Shown: positions 34,949 to 48,337, numbered from the stretch's first letter. The stretch is 64,000 bases of DNA from Setoptus koraiensis (GCA_048013815.1 CM106586.1:23808001-23872000); one strand, 5' to 3'. Program-made: numbers and translations. Notes: generated from the sequence alone by a model not told the origin.

Positions 34949-36685
34949 TGTTCGTCGGCCGCACAGCCCGAGCCGTCGTTGTCGGTTTCGGTCAATTGTC
35001 CGCACTGGTGTTGTTGCGACACCACCAACAACAACAGACAGTTCCCACAGACAACCTGTTGCTGTGTGTTGTCGCTGTGTGCTGCTGTTGTGTGCTGCTG
35101 TTGTGTGCTGTTGTCGTTGCTGGCTTGCGTAACACTGGCTGCTGTCACATTGTGGCCATTTCAACACCTGACAGCAGATCCACGAGCCAATGAACCTGAC
35201 ATAAGAGCATACGCAGCAGACAACTGTTGTGAGCTTGCTGTCGTCAATTGGGCAGCAAACATGACAAGCGGATAGCACAAATAGATTGACAGGTATAGTC
35301 AGGTTATCGTTGGGCATAATGGCAGCGCTAAATGCTAATGATATTGCAGCGTGTGTGCGTGCATGAGCTTATGTGAGAAGTTGCATGAAGTTATAGGAGA
35401 GCGCATAATGATTCCATTCTCAAAACTCAAGGTGATCCCTCTGACTTTGCACACTGGGCTGCACTGCCACTCGAAATTCGAATGTGACTCGTCGTCATTA
35501 GCCGCCGTTGGCTCGTCCAGCTCACTCTCTGTTATAGCTATATATATATACGCAATATTCGCAGAGAATTGTATTACAATACACATGAGGACGGCTTGTT
35601 GAGCATTGTCGGCAGTTGCTGAGAATCGTTGTGAATTGTTGGCAATTGTTGGCAATCTTTGTGTTGTGAACAGCCTGATGTTTGAATTGCTGCTGCAATT
35701 TATATTGTGTGCGCTATTCCAACTGCAGCCGCCGACTGACAGTGGCGCTGGCTCGTTTACCTGGCCGCACTGGCCAGCTCGCCAGCTCGCCAAATCGACG
35801 GCCCAGTAAACGAGCCAGCGACCATTCAAAGGCCAATTCAAATTGGTGCATATAAAGTGAATTATATTATATGAATTTATCGTACACACACACAGTCATG
35901 AGTTACAATGCCAACACTAGCAATGAGTCGGCATAATAAGAGCGAGTATAGGTAAAATGGGATGATGACAGCGACATGTCATGTAATATTCATAATGCCA
36001 AGCGACGGGACACACACACAGGGCCACAAAGTCGTGATTTGGCCATTGTTGCGAACTAACAAGTAACTCAATGAGAGCTATCATATGACAGCTAATGATG
36101 ATCCATGTCAGCTGGTAATCAATTAGCCTAATGACATTTGAATTTGTTGTGTGCAGTCGATTGCGATGCACACAATGCCGGCGCTGGCAATATATCGGCC
36201 CAACAACTGTCGAATTGTTGTCGTTGTTGTTGTCGTTGTTGTTGTCGTTGTTGCTGCGGTTGTTGCTGTTGTTGTTGCTGCTGTGTGTCGAGACGAGAGC
36301 ACGACAATGAACAGTGCAGGCGGAAACAAACTGACGAGCTCGTCGCTCGCTGTCCCAGAGCCGGCAAAAAACTCGCAATTGGCATCGTCGTGCTTGTATC
36401 ATCAACGCTAATGATTTTCATATCCCTATGTCTGCTGTTGGGCCAACAACAAACGGATAAACGTCGATAGACGACGTTTTGTGTTTTGTTTTGCGCGTCA
36501 ATCAATTCACCTCTCTGCACAACGCTGTCCAACCAACGTATGCACCGATAGATGTACCATTTATTCATATATTCATGCATATGCAAATGTTGTTTGCTCA
36601 AAATCGCACTCATAAGATGGCTTTGTTTTTGAGCATTCGTCCAGTGGCATTTTGAGTGGGCCTAGCGAAGCGTTCATCTTGTCGC

Positions 36686-36724
36686 AAAAAGCGCACAAGA
36701 TTCCGCGAATCTTGTGCGCTTTTT
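36686..36724. repeat. Perfect 18 bp hairpin with A/T-tract ends
   Basis: AAAAAGCGCACAAGATTC, a CGC loop, and the exact complement ending in TTTTT. In form it resembles a bidirectional intrinsic terminator, but the surrounding DNA is eukaryotic. Confidence 0.9.
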
Positions 36725-37954
36725 CAATCAGTTGCTACAATGAGTTGTTATCAATAAAAGTCGAAAGTTGAATCGCAATGATGCGCACTGTTTTGGTGCT
36801 ACTTTGGTGCATTTCGCGCACTTTGGCTGCGCTTTGTCAATGCGACGACGGGCAACAGCACTGCATTATGCAGCGTTATTGCTCGTTAACGTACGTTTTT
36901 GCTGTTTGTTTATGCGATAATGGGAGCCGGCCGCACACCAACGGTCGCAAACGCGCTGCTTGGCTTGTTGTTGGTGCCACTATATGGCCGTGTTGGGATG
37001 TGGCCCGCGCCGGCTTATTGCGTCGCAACATTGCGATTTATAATGGCCAATTTATAGTGGCAAATTCATAGTGCGCGCGAGGTCGTGAGGAGCTGACACA
37101 AATGTCAGCGGGCTGGCAAAACTGGTGACAGAAGGAGCAAGTTTTTTTAAATAATGCCAAAGCCGGACCATTGACAACAACAACAACAACGGCATGGTAA
37201 ATACCTCGTGTGTACGAGCACTGGCATTGGCCAGTTCACATGACCACACGACACAAATAATCATTAGTGGTGGCATATTGCTCAATGAGATGAGGCGCCG
37301 CACCGTTGGCCGCACTGTCGGCCAGCGAGCAACAGAGTTGAGCCAGTCGTGGCAGAAAGAGAGAGCGAGAGCGAGATAACTGAGCGAGAAAATAACTGGA
37401 TCAATAACTGGATAGCATGTAGTGATGGCGATGATCAATGAATATTATCAATAAGTAATAAATTTCTATTTTTTCTCTGGCTCTCGCTCGCTCTCTCTCA
37501 CTCTCTCGTGTGCTCATGGACGCAGCCAGTGACAACACACAACAACAAGAGCAATAATTGAATAACAGAACAGATATAATAATAAATCATCGTCTTTTCG
37601 ATTGACTCCGCACACTGGCGACTGCATTCATTCGAGTGACAGCCGTTTGAATTCTCGCACTACTCCGGCTAACTCATTCATCAGTTGTGTGATCTGATTT
37701 AGTCCACTCTCTGTTATATATATAAATATAACTGGTGAATATTTATTGATTGTTAATGATGATTCTCCATTACTGCCATTCGCTCATATTGCCGCTCGTT
37801 GTGTGATATTTGTTGTTGTTTGCCGCTGGCTGCTATTTGCTGGTATTTAGTGCACCAACATTGAACAGTTATACCACTAATAATATTATTATCCGGCCCA
37901 CCGCCAGTGTCCCGCCATTTCCGGTGCTCGTGGGGCCCACCACTCACCTAGCGC

Positions 37955-38042
37955 ACCTTTGTGAGGCGCCTATCCGCCTGCTGAGGCGCCCTCGGCCCGC
38001 CGGGGCACCTTCGGCCTGCTGGGGCACCTTTTGGGCCGGGTG
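37955..38042. repeat. GGCGCC/GGGGCACC GC-rich tandem repeats
   Basis: About four degenerate copies of a 19-22 bp unit containing GGCGCC or GGGGCACCTT and CCTGCTG. Confidence 0.65.
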
Positions 38043-39430
38043 ATGGACAGCGCGCACAGTGAACTTTACTTTTGTTGTTGAGTCTTTGCAGACAAATTAT
38101 TATATATAGGCGCATGATAATTATTATAGAGCGGGGTTATTTTTCTTTTAGCACAGATTTACTTAGCGTGTGCGTGTGTGTGTGTTTTATCGCGGCGGGT
38201 GCCACCCACCGGGGCGCAGGAATGCCCCCGAACGGTCACAGCATAATCTTTTCTCGCTCTTTCCCTCTGCCGGGCGCTTCTCTCGCCAGTTCTCGCACTG
38301 CTCGCGGCACAAATCGGGCCGCTCGAACGGACAAGTTATTGTTGTTGATCAACGTTTTTCAACTTGGCCCGAGCTCAAGCAACAACAAACGAATGCGGCG
38401 TGTGTGCGCCCTCAATTGTGCGCCACCAACATCTGGCAATCACACGATCTGGCGATTTGCCGCTGGAGAAATTGCATTGCATGGCGTTGGCCGATTTTGG
38501 CGATTATTTTACTGGCATTTGCATTCGCAAAATAACTGCCAAAATCAGCCAAAACTGCACACAGTTGACGCAACTATTGAACCGTTTCATCTGGCTGCCA
38601 CCAAGGGGCCGCTTTCCGTGACACCAACAACTGCGTCACTTGTGCAGCGCGCTAGCTTGCCAGCAAGCGAGCATCAACGCGATGAGAGCCAGCGAGAGAG
38701 AGAGATGATATAATTACTATATGTTACAGCTGTTACACACACATATATATATATGCAGTCAAATTCAGGCCGTGGCGCGGGCGGCCGGCGGTCAGCGAAA
38801 TGTGGCCACGTGCTGGCCTGCCTGTGGCCGGGAGGTGTGGACATTGGTGCACGCATCGCTGCTGGCGACTTGGCCCCACTCGGCCCCCTGCATCCAATTG
38901 CGCAACAACTCTATCGCTAATGGTACTCAGTCGGCTATTCATACTAAAGCATACTCAAGGCGTGCGCGCGCCCCCTTTCTCTGGCGATGCCCAACTGATG
39001 ATTATGGTCTGAGAGCGACAGCGACAAAAGTGGCAGCGCCACTGGTCACTTCCGTCGCCGGTGCCCACCCACGACAGTTGACAATTCATCAAGTGCCGCT
39101 CATTGTATATATGTTGTATATATATGCGAACAGCTGATGCAATTTTGCAGATAAATAGTTAATAGGAATTCTTTTTTTTTCTTTTTCGCTTGTCCGCTCA
39201 TCATGTGGATATTCATATTGAATATGAATACGAATATCCAGTATGAATATCCGGTATGAATATCTACATGATGGGCCGGATGGCCAAATTGGTGCTTCTG
39301 ATGGGCTCGCATCGCGCATTTATTGCAACACAGTCCAATATTAGCGCTTCAATGGGAGACGCGATGCAGATTCGCGCATCATTGCTGCAAATTCGCTCCG
39401 TTGCGAGCAGCGCGCGTTCAGCCTCTAAGG

Positions 39431-39455
39431 CGAAATTTTCGAGTCGAAAATTTCG
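39431..39455. repeat. Palindrome with 12 bp arms
   Basis: CGAAATTTTCGA, one base, then its exact complement TCGAAAATTTCG. Confidence 0.85.
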
Positions 39456-40071
39456 ACTGTCACACACAGTGGATTGTCACCTCTTGCGTGTGCTGATTGC
39501 GCCCTATATCGGGCCCCCTCTCTCTATATGCGACTGTGCGTCTATATGCGACGAGACGCGCTCGTTCACGCATGTGAGTGGCTTTGATTGACAGCCTGTG
39601 TGCACAGCACTAAATGCAATTTAAATCGTTTCTCGCCGGCTCGAGCCTGTTCGAACCGGGCGACGTCGGGCCAAACTCGAGCGTCGGGCCGCTCGCAATC
39701 GATTCGAATCGCTCATCCTGCTCATCCAGCCAGCACAGTGTGTGTGTGTGTGTCAACATGTCGCGCTGCATGGAAATTGCATCGTGCGCGCGTTCCAATT
39801 CGAATTCGAACGCGGCTCCGATGCGGCGTTCGAACTGGGTGCACTGTTGGCTGTGTGTGCGCGGCCATTGACGGTTCCAACTGCGCTGAGTGCGTTCGAC
39901 GTTTTCGCTCCGGCCCGTGCACACACACTGACTGGCTGCTAGCGAGCGGCGCTAGTGACTGGCGGCGGAATCGCGAATATCCGAACATCGGAACATGCGA
40001 ATATCCGAGCGTCGAGAGTGCACGAGCAGAGCGCTCTCGAGCGGCGGCGGCAAACAGACGACACGTACACG

Positions 40072-40078
40072 CACACAC

Positions 40079-40138
<60 letters not shown>
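40072..40138. repeat. (CA)n microsatellite
   Basis: About 67 bp of nearly uninterrupted CA dinucleotides, with one CG interruption near the left end. Confidence 0.97.
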
Positions 40139-40140
<2 letters not shown>

Positions 40141-43100
40141 TCAACATGAAGAGGCAACGGGGAGAGCGACAGTGGGAGAGGAGGTTGCATTCACGGCGCG
40201 CCGCGCGCGGAGTCTCTCTGCTCTTTCTGACACTTTGTTGGCAAGTGGAAGATAATTAATGATCTTTCGCTCTAGTCCCATTCTAAACACTTATTTCCAC
40301 CTCTCTAGCCGGCGCACACTGGCGCTGGCACAATCGCCGTATCGGGCCGTATGTGCCCGCGTTGAGCCGCAGCCAGCGTGTTTGCGCCCGCGACGGCCGC
40401 TGATCTGGTTTGGTCGCCGCGCTATGCTCCGCTCCGGTCGGCCCCGTTCGGCTTCGTTCGGCTCCGTTCGGCTGGTCGCGGCGCTCGGCTGCGGCGCTGG
40501 CTCGGGCCGGCGCGGTCCCCAGTTCGGCTGCGGCAATTGGCGCTGGGCTCGGCTCGCAGCGGCTCAGCATCTAGTCGGCGTCGAGTTGTTATATAGTCTC
40601 ACTATGTACAACGGCCAATATATCCATGCGAGTGGCTGCATCTGCCGCAGCCATTGTGTGCCATCTGCAATGCCCGTGTGCCAGTCGGGCCGTGTCGTGC
40701 CAGCGCTTTCGTTATACTTGCCATTAAGCAATATTTCCAGGGCGAGCACTGCCTTCGAGCACTGCCTTCGAACACTGCCTTCGAACGTTCGAATATTGCC
40801 TGCGAGTATTGCCTGCGAATATCGCCTGCGAACGTTGGCCCGTTGCAACCGCGCCGGAATCCGATTCGAAAGCCGATTCGCGTCCGTCCGACACACGTGA
40901 GGCGCACCAGCGACTCCTCCTACGGCGGCGCCATCTAGCCATCGAGCGCCGCCGGTTGGTGCGGTCCGTCGGTGCAGTGTGGGCCAGCGCTCACAAGTTG
41001 CGAGTCGGCCGTGGTTGCGAGAGCCGCCAACATCGGCGTTGCCCAAAACAAAACAGCAACGCCAACAACCAAACGACCGCCGCCAAACAACTGCAACAAG
41101 CAAACTGCGACGACCAGACCGAAGAGCGAAAATTTGAATTTGAATTTGAATAATCCGATAGGTGGTAACAGCGACGTATGCGCGCGTATGCGTGTCCGCT
41201 CGACACCGACAACAACAACGGCAACAACAACGACAGCACCAACAGCAACAACAACGACAACAACAATGCAAATGCAAATTGCCCATGCCACATCGGAGCG
41301 CACCGCGGCCACGCCAACGTGCCCGACATGCGGGCCTAAGCGACCGAGCCAGTGATACACTTTGGTGGCGACAGGTGTGCCCGCGATAGGCCGCACCGCG
41401 CCAAATATCAAGGCCACAAGTGGAGGCACGGCAAACTGTCCCCAAAAGTGATTTATATTTTTATAGGCCCGCCGGCGGTGGCCGTTTTGGCCCGCTCTGG
41501 CCCGTAGTGCCGTGTTTCGGCCCATTTTGTCATTGTGCCACCGTCACAGGCGATGTTGTGCCACTTTGCCGCTGTCGCAAGCCAACTTTGTTGCAACTCG
41601 CAACAACGGCTCGCAAAGCCAGTAAAGAGTTTGAGAGATAAATGTAAATGGTCACAATTGACTTGTTACGAGCAGGAAATTGAATCATCGTGCGCGTCGC
41701 GGCGCGTATGTCGCCGCTCGCTTACATAATGTCACATAATGTCACACAATAAATCTTGGCTACTGGCGCCATCGCTGTTATACATGGGCCAAGATTTAAA
41801 GCAAAAGTAACTGGAGTGAGTGGCGACAAATCATGGCCGCCAAGCGGGCCCATTTGGCACACAACAAACTGGCGCTGTCCTGGCCGAAAGGCGCACTTAT
41901 TGGGCAGGCGGGCCCATTTAGCGAAATCGCTCCCTTCGGCTCCCGTCGGCTCTTGTCGGCGCTCCTCGGCGCTGCCCGGCTCCCGTCGGCTTTCCACGGC
42001 TTTAGTTGGGGACACTGATTTGCGCCAGCTGATAATTCTTGCCAGCCAGCGACAGTTTCCAGTTTAAATCATTATGATGCAAGCGAGCGAAAAGCGCCAC
42101 TGACACCCACAACTCGTTATGGCATTGTTGTGCCTGTCGCAAGCGACACCGGCAACGGCCACTGCAGAGGCGGCCCCCAAAAGAGGCGAACAGAAGAAGA
42201 AAAGGTTGGCCCGAGAATGCAACAATTCATTGGCCAGAGACGGGGCACACAGAGCGGGCGAGGGGGCGAGAAGGAGCACGGCAAGTAGAGGGCCGACACA
42301 GATGACAAGATGATATATTCGAATCGATTTATCTCTTATCTTTATACACGCGCTCTCTTTGTATCGCTGGTGTTGTTGTGTCGCTGTTGTTGTTGTTGTG
42401 TCGTTGTTGTTGTCGGTGTGTCGCTCGTTTGTTCTCCGTTGTCGCTCTCTCAAGTCAAGAGAGCAACAACAGCAACAACAACAGCAGCGGCAGCAGCAGC
42501 AGATAAACAGAGTGCAGATAAATAGACGAATGGAATTGATAGATGCGCTTTGATTATGTAACACAGTGTCGCCGTTGTTGTTGTTGTTGCTGCTGTTGCG
42601 CAGGCCAGCAGTGGTGCGGTATGGCAACATAAATCGCGACTTAATCGCGCGCCAAAGCTATATATACTGCAATTGTGATAAACTATGGTGCTGACAAGGA
42701 TGGCGTTGCAACAAAAACACTTTGTTTGCAACCAAAACACAACACACACGCACACGCACGCACTCGCTGGCTATGTCGTGGTGGCGACCGAGACACGACA
42801 CACGCACACGTACACGCACGCCGACAGCAGCGGAACAGGCATAGGTCAAACGCAGCTGGCTCGCTTCAATTAGTGCAGCACGCGCTGCACTGACAAACTG
42901 TGCCAATCGGGCACAGTTTCTGCAAAGTCTCTCTCTCTCTCTCTGTGTGACAGCGACTGTCCTCTGGCTTTGACATTGTCAAATTGACACTGGGCAAGGC
43001 GGCACGGCACGGCGCAACCGGCCAGCAAGCCGGCACAGGCGCGCACAGTTTTGCGCTGGTGATTATGTGAGATAATGATAATGAATAAATGCGTTGCGTG

Positions 43101-43645
43101 CGCAAGACACTAGATACAGGCGGCCAACAAACGGCCAGCGAATAGATGGAGTAGAAACGGGCGAGTGATTGATGCCCGGCGATGCCAAGTGCCGGCCATT
43201 GTGTGTCACATGGCCGGCGCAACTACACAGATTATGCTATATGTCAACATAGAGCATTTGTTATCTCTGACATACGCTTAACTGTGTGTGTCCGTATCTG
43301 TGATGCAACACTGCCGTTGTTGTGTAACATCCGTAACAACGGCAACAACAACAGCAACAGCAGCGACAACGACGGCGACAACGACACGGCACAGCCACCC
43401 ACTACTGCAGTGTTAATGGTGGCGCTGCGAGGGACGCGCAACTGCAACGACCGGACACGGGACAAGCGGCGAGCGGCGAGCGGGCCAGAGGGCGGCCGAT
43501 ATAAAATAGTAATTTATTGCCATTGGTCAAGCTGTCTATATGTCCATAAACTAGTTGACCGCTGGTAATAACTAACTGTAACTGTCACTGTTGTGGCCGC
43601 TGGCGCTGTTGTGTTATTACGGCATTAACATTGAAACTATTTTAT

Positions 43646-43671
43646 CAACTCGACCGCTGGCGGTCGAGTTG
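43646..43671. repeat. Perfect 12 bp palindrome
   Basis: CAACTCGACCGC, a TG loop, then GCGGTCGAGTTG. Confidence 0.88.
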
Positions 43672-44443
43672 TAAATGGGCGCCGTCATCATGGCGATGGC
43701 ACGGTTGTTGTTGTTGTTGCGGTATGGCACACAAAGCGGTTGGTGGCACAACGCGCCGGCGCCCATCGCTGCGGCCGGGGTGATTTATTTACATCGGATT
43801 GACTCCATCTAAACATTGATTTGTTGCGGCCTAATGGCCGATGGGCACTTTTGCCACACTTGCACATAATCTAGCAATAAATATCTCTCGTGTGTGTGTG
43901 TGGCGATAATTTATTTATTCTGTCGACGCTCGCAGTTGTTGTTATTGTTTTTTAATCTTGATTGTTCTAATTGATTGCGGTTGATTGATGCCGGCGCTGA
44001 TTATTTTCAGCAATTGACATTTCTGCTGCTTGCACTGACATCATTATCATTTGCATGCGACTTTTCCACCGGCCAATTGCTTAATTATGCCTGGCCGGCC
44101 ATTGGTGTTAATTGACCGGTGACCGTCGACCGGTGCGCCGACAGCCACGACACAATTAGACAGCGTGGCTGCGTTCGTTTGGCAGCTCGGATATTGAGAC
44201 AACAGTGTCAATTGACACCTTGGGCTATCGCGTCGCACCGCCGCCAACAACAACAATAAAAGGCTAGATTGTGCACGGCGATAACGCTGAAGGGATTAAC
44301 CCATCGATCATTGGCCGAGCGCCTATTCGGGCGTCCAATTGAGCCCGTGGCTGCGCCACGTCCACTGCATTATATCCAGCGCGTATATCCACTGCATTAT
44401 ATGCACTACATTATATCCACAACAGTAGAGCGGTATAGAGCGC

Positions 44444-44570
44444 GTGAATCGGTCCGTGAGTGAATCGGTCCGCGAGTGAATCGGTCCGCGAGTGAATCGG
44501 TCCATGAATGAATCGGCAATTGGCAATCGGCAATGAGCAATCGGCAATGGGCAATCGGCAATGGGCAATA
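44444..44570. repeat. Adjoining 16 bp and 14 bp tandem arrays
   Basis: GTGAATCGGTCCGCGA repeats about four times (44444-44513) and passes directly into about four copies of a unit near CAATCGGCAATGGG (44511-44570). Both share AATCGG, so one array may have grown from the other. Confidence 0.88.
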
Positions 44571-45374
44571 TAGGACAGATGGATCGCTTGCACGCGATTA
44601 GCCACTTTGATTGACAGCTGACTGACAGCCACTCCATCCTATATTGGCCGCTGGGCGTGCAATCAGCTGTCAATCAGCGCACGTCACTGCTACCGTGCGT
44701 TTATAGGCCCGCACGCACTCTTTGCACACGTACATGCAGTGCGTATTGGCAACTGTCGAACTAGCCCGTGTGTTAGATAAGAGAAAAAGTTCGACGCTCA
44801 CTGATTGGCTGCTTAACAGCATAGACGGCCGTTGCAGCACTCACGAGAGTGCGTGTGTTTGCGCAAAAGGGTGCGTTGCGTGCCGCTGCCGACCAGCACT
44901 GGAAAGCGCGTTAATTTGTGCAATTTGTGCATTTATATGCGTGTACAAATATGCGTGTATATGTATGCGTGAGGCAAAATGTTATCTGGTGCGCGCGCGT
45001 CGCCACGGCGAGATGGCCGCAGCTTGATTGATCTAGATGTGTCTAGACGAGATGTGTCCGTAGCAATGTTTGCGCCGGCCCGACATGTCGCGGCGCGGAC
45101 GAGAGAGCGGACGAGCGAGCGAACGGCGACCGGCTCAATATAGGGCACTACGAGCACAGCGTTGCTGTTTTGCATTGGCTTCGGCTTCAGACTCGGCTTC
45201 AGATTCGGCTGCTCCAGTTGGCGCAGTTGGCCAGATGCATTCTGCTGGCGATGAAAAGAAGGAAAAGGGAGGAGAAGAAGCGCACAAAATAAGAAACAAG
45301 AGCAGTGGATATAAAACAAGTGCAAGTATAAAAGAAAGGCGCACACATCGCATGATTGTTGGCGTTGTTGCCGT

Positions 45375-45406
<32 letters not shown>

Positions 45407-45642
45407 TTCGCGACGCTGTGTCCTCTAATTCCGAGCTGCCTTATTCACGTCCCGAGTGCGCACATAATTCGACGTTCGACGTTCCTTCGATGATCAACTC
45501 GGCAGGCCGGTCAGCGCATGCAGCATCCAGCTCTAAGCGACAGGGCGGATTCTCGCTATTGATGCGCGTTGCGAGCTGCCAGCTTGCGATACACGCTACA
45601 CAGCGACGGACGCGCCAGCGACAGAGCGGCCGACGGGCCGGC

Positions 45643-45745
45643 GAGAGAGCGACCGACGAGCCAGAGAGCGACCGACGAGCCAGAGAGCGACCGACGAGCC
45701 AGAGAGCGACCGACGAGCCAGAGAGAGCGACAGACGAGCCAGCGA
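45643..45745. repeat. 19 bp tandem array (GAGCGACCGACGAGCCAGA)
   Basis: Four near-identical 19 bp copies with a fifth, altered one at the right. Stop-free in several frames, which explains the open frames here. Confidence 0.9.
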
Positions 45746-46319
45746 GAGCGAGAAAGAGAGCGAGAGGTTGTGAGAAGAATTCGACAACACGAACAACAGC
45801 GACAGCGCCAACAACGACAACAACGGCAACAACGGCAACAACAACAACAACAACTGCACCAACCAGAATCATTAATCATGTGCGTGCGCAAGTCTATGAC
45901 AGGACTAGGTTTTGTTGTAGCCGTTGTTGCTGGTGATGCCGGCGCTGGCGCTTCTTCCATGGCTGGCCCTGTCGCTGTGTGTGTGTCTCTGTTGTGTCGG
46001 GCATGAAGCTGGCCGGCGCGTCTGGCCTGTGCCGGGCTCGCTATCGGCTTCGACATCGGCGCTGGTGTTCGGCTTCGGCGCTTCCAATTCGCCACTACAA
46101 GTTGGCCAACTGCAACGACGAGCGCTGCAACGACGAGCGCTGCAACGCCGACAGCCGCCACCAGAGCACTGGACGAGTGCACAGCGGCGAGAAGACGCCC
46201 GAGCGGCCGCATCCAACGGCGACCGGCGAACCCGACCGGCAGCGCATAGAAGCGCACAGAAGCGCATAGATCGGCCGAGAGGACAGCTGAGAGCAATGTG
46301 TCAAAATGCAGATACACAC

Positions 46320-47267
46320 AGCGAATTCCAATCAGCGACCAGCGCCGGCGCTGGCCGCCGAATTGTCAATAATTGGCCAGCGCTAATCAATACCATGACA
46401 CTCATATTGGCCGCACTATGCACTATGACCGCCACAATAAAATATTGTTGTTGTGCCGTGCGGGCATTGTAGCCAATTTTGCGCCGTCGCTCGATTGTGT
46501 CGCCGTTCGGTTGTGTCGCCGTTCGGTTGTGTCGCCGATCGGCCGTCCATTCACTCGCTATATTGTGGCCGCTGCTGCCGGCCACAATATAACGGTCACT
46601 GCTAATCAATATTTGCCTTTGTTTTAGCTGTGCTTGCTTTGGCGTTGACATGCATCACTGTCAGCGCCAAAGTCACTGGTCGGCGGCCAGTGGTCAGTGG
46701 TGGCTGGCCAGCGGACCGGCGGCACCGTGCCAGCCGGTGAACAAGACACGGCCAACGGTGACAGCGGCCAAGGGCGGCAAATGACAACAGTTGTGGCGGC
46801 GGCACGCAAATTAACGACGATCAAATCAAATCTACCCTCACAAGCCACACAATTGTCAGCCCAGCGAACGTGCCCAATCGGACAGGTAAGGCGGCGGCCG
46901 AAGCGTGCGCGTCCCGTCGGCGCGCTACGGCCAGACGACGAGCGAGACCCGATTGATCGATCACTCGATCCATCAAAATTTGTCCGCTGGCTGGCTGGTT
47001 GATTAGCGCCCGTCGCGCGAACGCAGCGCCGGCCGGTCGGCGGGCGCGTGTTGCTTTCGGTGGCAACACAAATCGTCACTGTCCGCCGATCGCCCAAATA
47101 CCCGCCGCCGAATGTGTGCCCAACGAGCGCACGTAAACAAACAGCAGCGGATATAAACAAGCCGCAAGCGAGCGCGCCAGAAATGGCCAAATTCGGGCTC
47201 AAATGAAGCTGTTGGTGGTCGCACCCAAGCCTCATCGGTCATCATTAGGCCACGTGAATTGTGACAG
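46320..47267 (-). repeat. Left copy of a large inverted repeat pair
   Basis: Reads on the minus strand from CTGTCACAATT at 47267 and matches the plus strand from 55242 over its length, with substitutions and indels outside a 185 bp core (46931-47115) that differs from its partner at one base. One 13 nt indel near the start is not a multiple of three, so a conserved reading frame is unlikely. It holds an internal hairpin (46559-46591, TATATTGTGGCC arms) missing from the other copy. It starts 412 bp beyond the Deformed stop codon. Confidence 0.85.
46559..46591. repeat. 12 bp hairpin inside the left inverted repeat copy
   Basis: TATATTGTGGCC, a 9 nt loop, then GGCCACAATATA. The right copy has only the first arm in decayed form. 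Confidence 0.8.
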
Positions 47268-47299
47268 CTCTGTGTGTTATTAATATTAATATTTGTGCG

Positions 47300-47305
47300 T
47301 TTATT
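47300..47305 (-). terminator. Possible Deformed poly(A) signal (AATAAA)
   Basis: AATAAA on the minus strand 374 nt after the Deformed stop and just before the left inverted repeat copy. An ATTAAA variant at 47618-47623, 56 nt after the stop, is the alternative. Confidence 0.4.
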
Positions 47306-47310
47306 TATAG

Positions 47311-47312
<2 letters not shown>

Positions 47313-47347
<35 letters not shown>
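47313..47347. repeat. (GT)n microsatellite
   Basis: About 35 bp of GT dinucleotides between the Deformed stop and the possible poly(A) signal; a second, shorter run lies at 47573-47598. Confidence 0.95.
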
Positions 47348-47567
47348 GGGTGCTGCTGCTACTGTCTCGACCCTGTCGCTGTCACTGCTGTCTCTACTGT
47401 CATAGTCAGCTGATAACCTTAACATTTGTATCAGCTGTGTGCATTTGGGGCCGACAACATTTGTGAGAAATGAGACACACAAACACGCAGACAATCAGCT
47501 GTGCTGTGATGTGAGACCAATATCAATATCAATACATAAAGTGTAAGTATCAGAGTGTTTACATGTG

Positions 47568-47598
<31 letters not shown>

Positions 47599-47678
47599 CG
47601 TTGTGAATATTATTAAATTTAATGTGATGACAATGACAATGACAATGATGACAATAATGACAATGATTACGATGATGA

Positions 47679-48337
47679 TCAATTGGCGCTGGAAAAAAGC
47701 TGTTGCGTTTGTGTATTTATTGCCTGTTGATGGTTGCTGTTTGCTGCTTGTCTCCCGGCCCCATTACTGTGATGAGTATTATTAGTGTTGGTGTTGTTAG
47801 TTGTGTTGTTGTGATTGCTTATTGAATTATTACTAGTTGTGGTGGTGGTTGTTGTGCCGGTGGTGCTGTTAGTGTCGCAAACGTTGCCGATATGCTGAAC
47901 GGCGCCCACGGGGGAGATAGTTGTTGTTGTTGTTGCGAGCTCGTTGGCCGCTTTAGCTGTCGCTGTCGTAATAGTAGTGATTTTTGGTTCCTGTTTTATG
48001 CTAACTGCATTTGTGTTGTTGTTGTTTGTGTTATTGTTGTTGTTGTTGTTGTTGCTATTTGAGTTGTTGTTGTTTTGATTTTGGGGCTTCTTTTTAACAT
48101 TTTTAGTATTGGGCAAATTGTTGTCTTTTTTGTATTTCATGCGCCTATTCTGGAACCAAATCTTAATCTGTCTTTCGCTTAATGCCAAATTGTGCGCTAT
48201 CTCAATCCGTCTGCGTCGTGTTAAATATTTATTAAATAGAAACTCTTTCTCTAATTCAACTATCTGATAACGAGTGTAGGCCGTCCTCTGGCGCTTCTGG
48301 TCCGCCGCCGACAGTCCGCCGTTGATGGAATTGCCCA
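47679..48337 (-). CDS. Dfd: Deformed exon 2 (homeodomain exon)
   Basis: 219 codons including stop, preceded by acceptor GATCGACAG. It encodes the linker [12 protein letters not shown], the complete homeodomain and a long Asn/Thr-rich C-terminus. An in-frame ATG at 48548, inside the intron, is open through to the homeodomain and could give an unspliced isoform of 289 residues; no transcript evidence is available. Confidence 0.9.

Larger units (their letters stand above)
18807..46319. other. 27.5 kb tract without a recognisable gene
   Basis: Both strands were read for family motifs and none was found, including no second homeodomain. Open frames of up to about 220 residues occur on both strands at once, with simple-sequence or strongly biased composition, which is what GC-rich, stop-poor or trinucleotide-repeat DNA gives. 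Sub-regions: AT-richer DNA at 19.5-24.5 kb; GC-rich DNA with CTGGC/GCTGG repeats at 24.6-27.1 kb; tandem arrays at 31.0, 32.9-33.1, 34.8-34.9, 44.4-44.6 and 45.6 kb; a CA microsatellite at 40.1 kb; hairpins at 21.4, 36.7, 39.4 and 43.6 kb. It may hold regulatory DNA, non-coding transcripts or 5' exons of RIPOR. Confidence 0.6.
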
